Shown: positions 60,944 to 64,000 of the stretch, piece by piece
How the letters are laid out: every line of letters starts with the position of its first letter
Numbering within the stretch: the first letter of the stretch is position 1
Origin: Gemmatimonadetes bacterium SCN 70-22
GTDB lineage: Bacteria; Gemmatimonadota; Gemmatimonadetes; Gemmatimonadales; Gemmatimonadaceae
Assembly (NCBI GenBank): GCA_001724275.1
Contig: MEDZ01000016.1
Location: 1 to 64,000, forward strand
Direction: 5' to 3'
DNA: 64,000 nt
Made by a program: the position numbers and the translations under genes
The notes under the pieces: model-generated
The model's input: the letters and a program-made list of their open reading frames with translations, nothing else
Told to the model about the DNA's origin: nothing
The model's database searches: none

Positions 60944-62059
60944 ATGCTCAGCTATCGAGACCTGACGCACCTCGCGACCGACTACCGTGAGCGGCAGGTG
61001 CTCACCGTGTATCTCCACACGACTTCGGAGAATCCGGCCGAGCGCAACATGTGGCAGGCCGAACTGGACCATGCGCTCGATGCCTTGCGCGCGCGCGTGA
61101 AGGGCGGGAATCACGCCGAGCGCACGAATCTCGAGAAGGCCATCGAGCAGCTGCGTCAATGGGTGATCATGCGCAGGAGCGCCCTGCGAAGCCCCGGGGT
61201 CGTGGTCATCGTCTCGCCCGAGGAGGTACTCTACGCGGCTCCGACGGATACGGTCGTGCCGAACGTGGCGACGTGGAGCAAGGGGATCCACCTGGCGCCG
61301 CTCCTCAGGAGCGCGTCGTACGGGGAGCCGTCGGCGGTCCTCCTGGTCGACGGCCGCAACGCGCACCTCTTCCGTTATGAGCCGCCACGGCTGGTGGAGC
61401 GCCTGGAGACGATGTCGACCAAGGAGGACATCGACGCCGAGCGGAACCTCGGAGCGCCGACGGGTGCCTTCCACCGGGGGACCCGGGGCCCGACGGCGGC
61501 GGACGAGGCCGACCGGCTGAAGATGGCGGCACGCCAGCGCTTGTACGCCGATGCGGTCGAGAAGGCGATCTCGCTCGCTGCCAAGGAAGGGTGGGTGGTG
61601 TTGACGGGGACCACGCGGGCGGTGACGGCGGCCAGGCAGCAGGTGCCGTCGCCGATGCTGGCGCGCACCATCACGGTGGATCACGTCGACATTCACGTGA
61701 GCGATTTCGAGCTCGCCCAGGCGGTGACGCGGGCGATCGCCGACCGGGAGATGCAACGCGACCGCGAGCTGGTGCGCGAGATCCTGGACGAACACGGTGC
61801 CCGCGGGAAGGGGGTGGCCGGCCTCGAGGCGGCCCGGGCGCTGCTGGAGCGCGACGGCGTGGCCGATCTCCTGCTCAGCGAGAGATTCGTCGCCGGGCGT
61901 CCGGAGGAAACCGACGAGCTGGTGCGCGCGGCGATCGGTCACGGGGCCACCGTTCGCCAGGTGAATGGGGAAGCGGCCGCCGACATGGACGCGCAGGGCG
62001 AGGGCGTCGTCGCCCGCCTGCGGTACAACATGCCCGTGGGCGAGGTGGCGACACTGTAG
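60944..62059 (+). CDS. Bacterial archaeo-eukaryotic release-factor-like protein (baeRF/Vms1 family)
   Basis: A 371-residue protein. The fold resembles archaeal/eukaryotic release factor 1, as found in baeRF and Vms1/ANKZF1 proteins. Recognised segments are YRERQVLTVYLHT at the start, RSPGVVVIVSPEEVLYA near 88, SAVLLVDGRNAHLFRYEPPRLVERLE near 130, and WVVLTGTTRAVTAARQQVP near 215. The last part includes ARALLERDGVADLLLSERF. These proteins are linked to ribosome rescue or hibernation and commonly sit beside stress genes. It starts 144 bp after the miniature chaperonin gene on the same strand. Confidence 0.82.
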   Translation: MLSYRDLTHLATDYRERQVLTVYLHTTSENPAERNMWQAELDHALDALRARVKGGNHAERTNLEKAIEQLRQWVIMRRSALRSPGVVVIVSPEEVLYAAPTDTVVPNVATWSKGIHLAPLLRSASYGEPSAVLLVDGRNAHLFRYEPPRLVERLETMSTKEDIDAERNLGAPTGAFHRGTRGPTAADEADRLKMAARQRLYADAVEKAISLAAKEGWVVLTGTTRAVTAARQQVPSPMLARTITVDHVDIHVSDFELAQAVTRAIADREMQRDRELVREILDEHGARGKGVAGLEAARALLERDGVADLLLSERFVAGRPEETDELVRAAIGHGATVRQVNGEAAADMDAQGEGVVARLRYNMPVGEVATL

Positions 62060-62166
62060 GCGTTCATCGGGACGAAAGCCACGCCCCGCGAGGTTGCAGG
62101 GAGGGGCGGCGCACGGATGCCCCGTGCGCCGCCCCTTTCCCTGCTCATGACATCCCCGGACCGCAA

Positions 62167-62892
62167 ATGCCGCTCGCGCTCGCCCTGCTTTCCATCGTTG
62201 GATACCTCGCGCCGGCCGCCGCCGCCCACGTCGGCGATGCCGTTCCCTGCACGACGACCGAGGGCGCGCCGCTCCCGCTCATCGAGCGCCCCTCGCCGGC
62301 CGGGAGTGCCCCGCTGGTCCTCCTCCTCACCGGTGATGGCGGGTGGGCTCACGCAGACGAGGAAGTGGCGCAGGCGCTGCGCGCGCGAGGAAGCGCGGTG
62401 GTGGGGGTGAACATGCGCGCCTACCTTCGCACGCGGCGCTCCCCCGACGAGGCGGCGCGCGACCTGGCGTGCGTGGCCCGCGCCTACTCCCAGGCGTGGC
62501 GGCGCGACCGGATCATCCTCCTCGGCTACTCGCGCGGCGCCGACATCGCCCCGTTCGCCGCGGCCCGATGGCCGGCCGACCTGCGCGCGCGCCTCGCCAT
62601 GGTGGTGCTCGTCTCGATGTCGGCGCGGGCGAACTTCCAGTTCCACCTGGTCGACCTCATCCGCGACGTGGAGCGGCCAGACGACGTGGCGTTGGCTCCC
62701 GAGATCGAGCGTCTGCGCGGGCTGAACGTCCTGTGCGTGTACGGCGAGGATGACCGCACGACAGGGTGCCTGGCCGCCGACACGACCGTCGTGCGGCGCG
62801 TGGCGCGCCCCGGAGGGCACCGGCTGACGGAGGGATTCGACGCAATTGCCTCGCTGCTGGCCCCCGCACTCGAGGCGCAGCCGGTGCGTTAG
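62167..62892 (+). CDS. virJ: AcvB/VirJ-like periplasmic hydrolase
   Basis: A 241-residue protein with a signal peptide (LALLSIVGYLAPAAAAH). It is an alpha/beta hydrolase of the VirJ/AcvB type: LLLTGDGGWAHADEEVAQAL near 50, the nucleophile-elbow-like LLGYSRGADIAPFAA near 118, NVLCVYGEDDRTTGC near 190 and GGHRLTEGFD near 217, giving candidate Ser, Asp and His. In Agrobacterium and Rhizobium tropici this family hydrolyses lysyl-phosphatidylglycerol in the periplasm. Here it faces an MprF-like synthase gene 71 bp downstream. The stop codon TAG lies in CGTTAGGC. Confidence 0.85.
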   Translation: MPLALALLSIVGYLAPAAAAHVGDAVPCTTTEGAPLPLIERPSPAGSAPLVLLLTGDGGWAHADEEVAQALRARGSAVVGVNMRAYLRTRRSPDEAARDLACVARAYSQAWRRDRIILLGYSRGADIAPFAAARWPADLRARLAMVVLVSMSARANFQFHLVDLIRDVERPDDVALAPEIERLRGLNVLCVYGEDDRTTGCLAADTTVVRRVARPGGHRLTEGFDAIASLLAPALEAQPVR

Positions 62893-62963
62893 GCGAATTG
62901 GGCGCGCTGCATGCGGTTGGTGCGGGGGGAGCCGGAGCGAGAGGCGCCCGCCGGCGGCGGTGC

Positions 62964-64000
62964 CTAACGGGCCACGAGCCCTCGCACCCCGCCCGAGATC
63001 AGCGTCATGACGTCGAGGAGGATGCGGGGCAGCGCCATCCGATGCGTCGTCGCCAGGTAGCGCGGCTCCCAGGTCGGGTCGAACTTCTCCTTGTAGCGCC
63101 GCAGCCCCTGGAAGTTGTAGACCGCCTCGCCGTGCTCGTACATGAGCGCCGCGATGCGCGCCCACCGCGTCGAGAAGGCGTGCGGCTCGAACCCGGACAG
63201 TGGCGCCATCCCCAACCCCATGCGCCGGAAGCCCCGCCCCTGCGCCCACAGCATGAGTTCGGCGAACAGGAAGTCCATCACCCCGTCGGGGCCCGTATCG
63301 TCATGGCGCATGAGGTCCACCGAGACATCGCTGTTCCCCGCCGTGAGGATGTTGGCGAAGGCGACGATGCGCTCCCCGACGCGCACCACGGCGATGTCGA
63401 AGTTGCACAGGTAGTCCCGGTCGAAGACGCCAAGCGAGAAGCCCTTCTCGGCGGTGGCCTTCTGCTGCAGCCAAGAGTCGGAGACGCGCTCCAGCTCGGG
63501 CAGGATCGTGTGCACCGCGCCGCGCTCCACCACCTCGAACGTCGCCCCGCCCCGCGCCGCCTCGCGATGGCTGCGCCGCAACCCCTTCCGCCTCCCCCCA
63601 TCGAGGGTGAAGTCACGCAACGAAACGAACGCCTCCTCGCCCAGCTTGACGATGGCGAAGCCGAGTTCGATGCACAGCGGGAGGTAGTCGGGGCCGATCT
63701 GGTACAGCACCGGCCACCCCCCGGCGCGGTCGGCCACGGCCATGAAGCGCAGCAGGAGCTCGCGCCCGGACTGCGGGTTCCCGATCGGCTCGTGCAGCGC
63801 CACGAAGCTGCGCCCCCGCACGGCGTACATCAGGAACGCGTCGCCGCGCTCGCTGATGAGGAACGACTTGTCGCCCAGCAGCGCCAGGTTCCCCTCCACG
63901 TTGGTGGATGACGGGAGAATGCCGCGCACCACGTTCAGCGCGGAAGCGTCGGGTGGGGGAAGGGCAACGCGCCCACGCCGCAACAACCGCAGCAGCCCCA
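62964..64000 (-). CDS. mprF: MprF-like phosphatidylglycerol lysyltransferase, C-terminal part (runs off the window)
   Basis: The 5' end lies beyond the window; the frame is open through base 64000. The visible 344 residues form the DUF2156/GNAT-like aminoacyltransferase domain of MprF: LALLGDKSFLISERGDAFLMY near the start, LYQIGPDYLPLCIELGF, the GGRRKGLRRSHREAARGG segment, DVSVDLMRHDDTGPDGVMDFLFAELM and the AVYNFQGLRRYKEKFDPTWEPRYLA ending. MprF transfers lysine from Lys-tRNA to phosphatidylglycerol and flips the product; its membrane flippase domain should lie just outside the window. The nearby VirJ-like protein is of the family that cleaves this lipid. Its stop codon is in CGTTAGGC. Confidence 0.88.
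   Translation of the reverse strand, partial: GLLRLLRRGRVALPPPDASALNVVRGILPSSTNVEGNLALLGDKSFLISERGDAFLMYAVRGRSFVALHEPIGNPQSGRELLLRFMAVADRAGGWPVLYQIGPDYLPLCIELGFAIVKLGEEAFVSLRDFTLDGGRRKGLRRSHREAARGGATFEVVERGAVHTILPELERVSDSWLQQKATAEKGFSLGVFDRDYLCNFDIAVVRVGERIVAFANILTAGNSDVSVDLMRHDDTGPDGVMDFLFAELMLWAQGRGFRRMGLGMAPLSGFEPHAFSTRWARIAALMYEHGEAVYNFQGLRRYKEKFDPTWEPRYLATTHRMALPRILLDVMTLISGGVRGLVAR

Noticed and set aside
62887-62969. CGTTAGGC and GCCTAACG facing each other in the gap between the VirJ-like and MprF-like genes, looking like an attC site
   Set aside because: In an attC site the order is RYYYAAC first and GTTRRRY last. Here the order is the reverse, and both words include the TAG stop codons of the two genes, so they are explained by the general octamer.
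1-64000. CRISPR arrays
   Set aside because: No series of direct repeats of 20-40 bases with spacers; the tandem repeats found have units of 6-15 bases without spacers and no cas gene is present.
1-64000. tRNA and rRNA genes
   Set aside because: No GGTTCGAATCC-type T-arm with cloverleaf and no conserved rRNA words were noticed by eye. A tRNAscan-SE and an Infernal run would settle it.

Overview
The window is about 70% G+C, densely packed, and carries no rRNA or tRNA gene that I could see. The gene families point to a Gram-negative soil or sediment bacterium with a rich secreted and outer-membrane repertoire, and the mix resembles Gemmatimonadota. The supporting traits are an ADOP-type permease, a FecI/FecR/TonB-receptor set with an STN domain, a DUF5117-like metzincin, a VPS10/BNR repeat protein, several ECF sigma/anti-sigma pairs and many secreted lipoproteins. 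The taxonomic call is an inference from gene content and style; no marker gene settles it.

Layout. 0.5-1.4 kb: an integron-type tyrosine recombinase lacking its N-terminus. 1.4-5.6 kb: a VIT/vWA protein in an operon with an ECF sigma factor and its anti-sigma factor. 5.6-10.1 kb: an ADOP permease with TfoX-like and SCP2-like proteins, then a flippase-like membrane protein. 10.2-13.1 kb: a second sigma/anti-sigma/DUF4097 operon. 13.2-17.6 kb: a FecI-FecR-TonB receptor system. 17.6-22.3 kb: lipoproteins, a metzincin and a beta-propeller protein. 22.5-29.5 kb: an amine/GABA-type metabolic cluster (two class III aminotransferases, a group II decarboxylase, a succinate-semialdehyde-type dehydrogenase), then a lytic transglycosylase. 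29.5-36.5 kb: glutaminyl-tRNA synthetase, a Bor-like lipoprotein, a DinB-like protein and a two-component system. 36.5-42.0 kb: a defence island with an AbiE-like toxin-antitoxin pair and an MmeI-like type IIL restriction-modification enzyme. 42.2-53.6 kb: a BNR/VPS10 secreted protein, a GMC dehydrogenase with its small subunit, a secreted M24 peptidase, an acyltransferase and a subtilase. 53.8-62.1 kb: a stress island with a VIT1-like transporter, Hsp20, PEP synthase, an erythromycin-esterase-like protein, a phosphoribosyltransferase, a miniature GroEL-like protein and a bacterial eRF1-like protein. 62.2-64.0 kb: a VirJ/AcvB-like protein facing a truncated MprF-like lysyl-phosphatidylglycerol synthase.

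The most unusual items are the 205-residue chaperonin, which joins the GroEL N-terminus directly to the middle of the apical domain, and an octamer, CGTTAGGC, that recurs 17 times on both strands, often forcing the otherwise rare TTA codon. The octamer contains the consensus core site of integron attC recombination sites, and a truncated integron integrase lies in the same window. Other points of interest are the dyad-symmetric operator in front of the AbiE-like pair, a TetR-type palindrome near 9.05 kb, and the MprF/VirJ pairing. Several convergent gene pairs are separated by strong hairpins without U-tracts.
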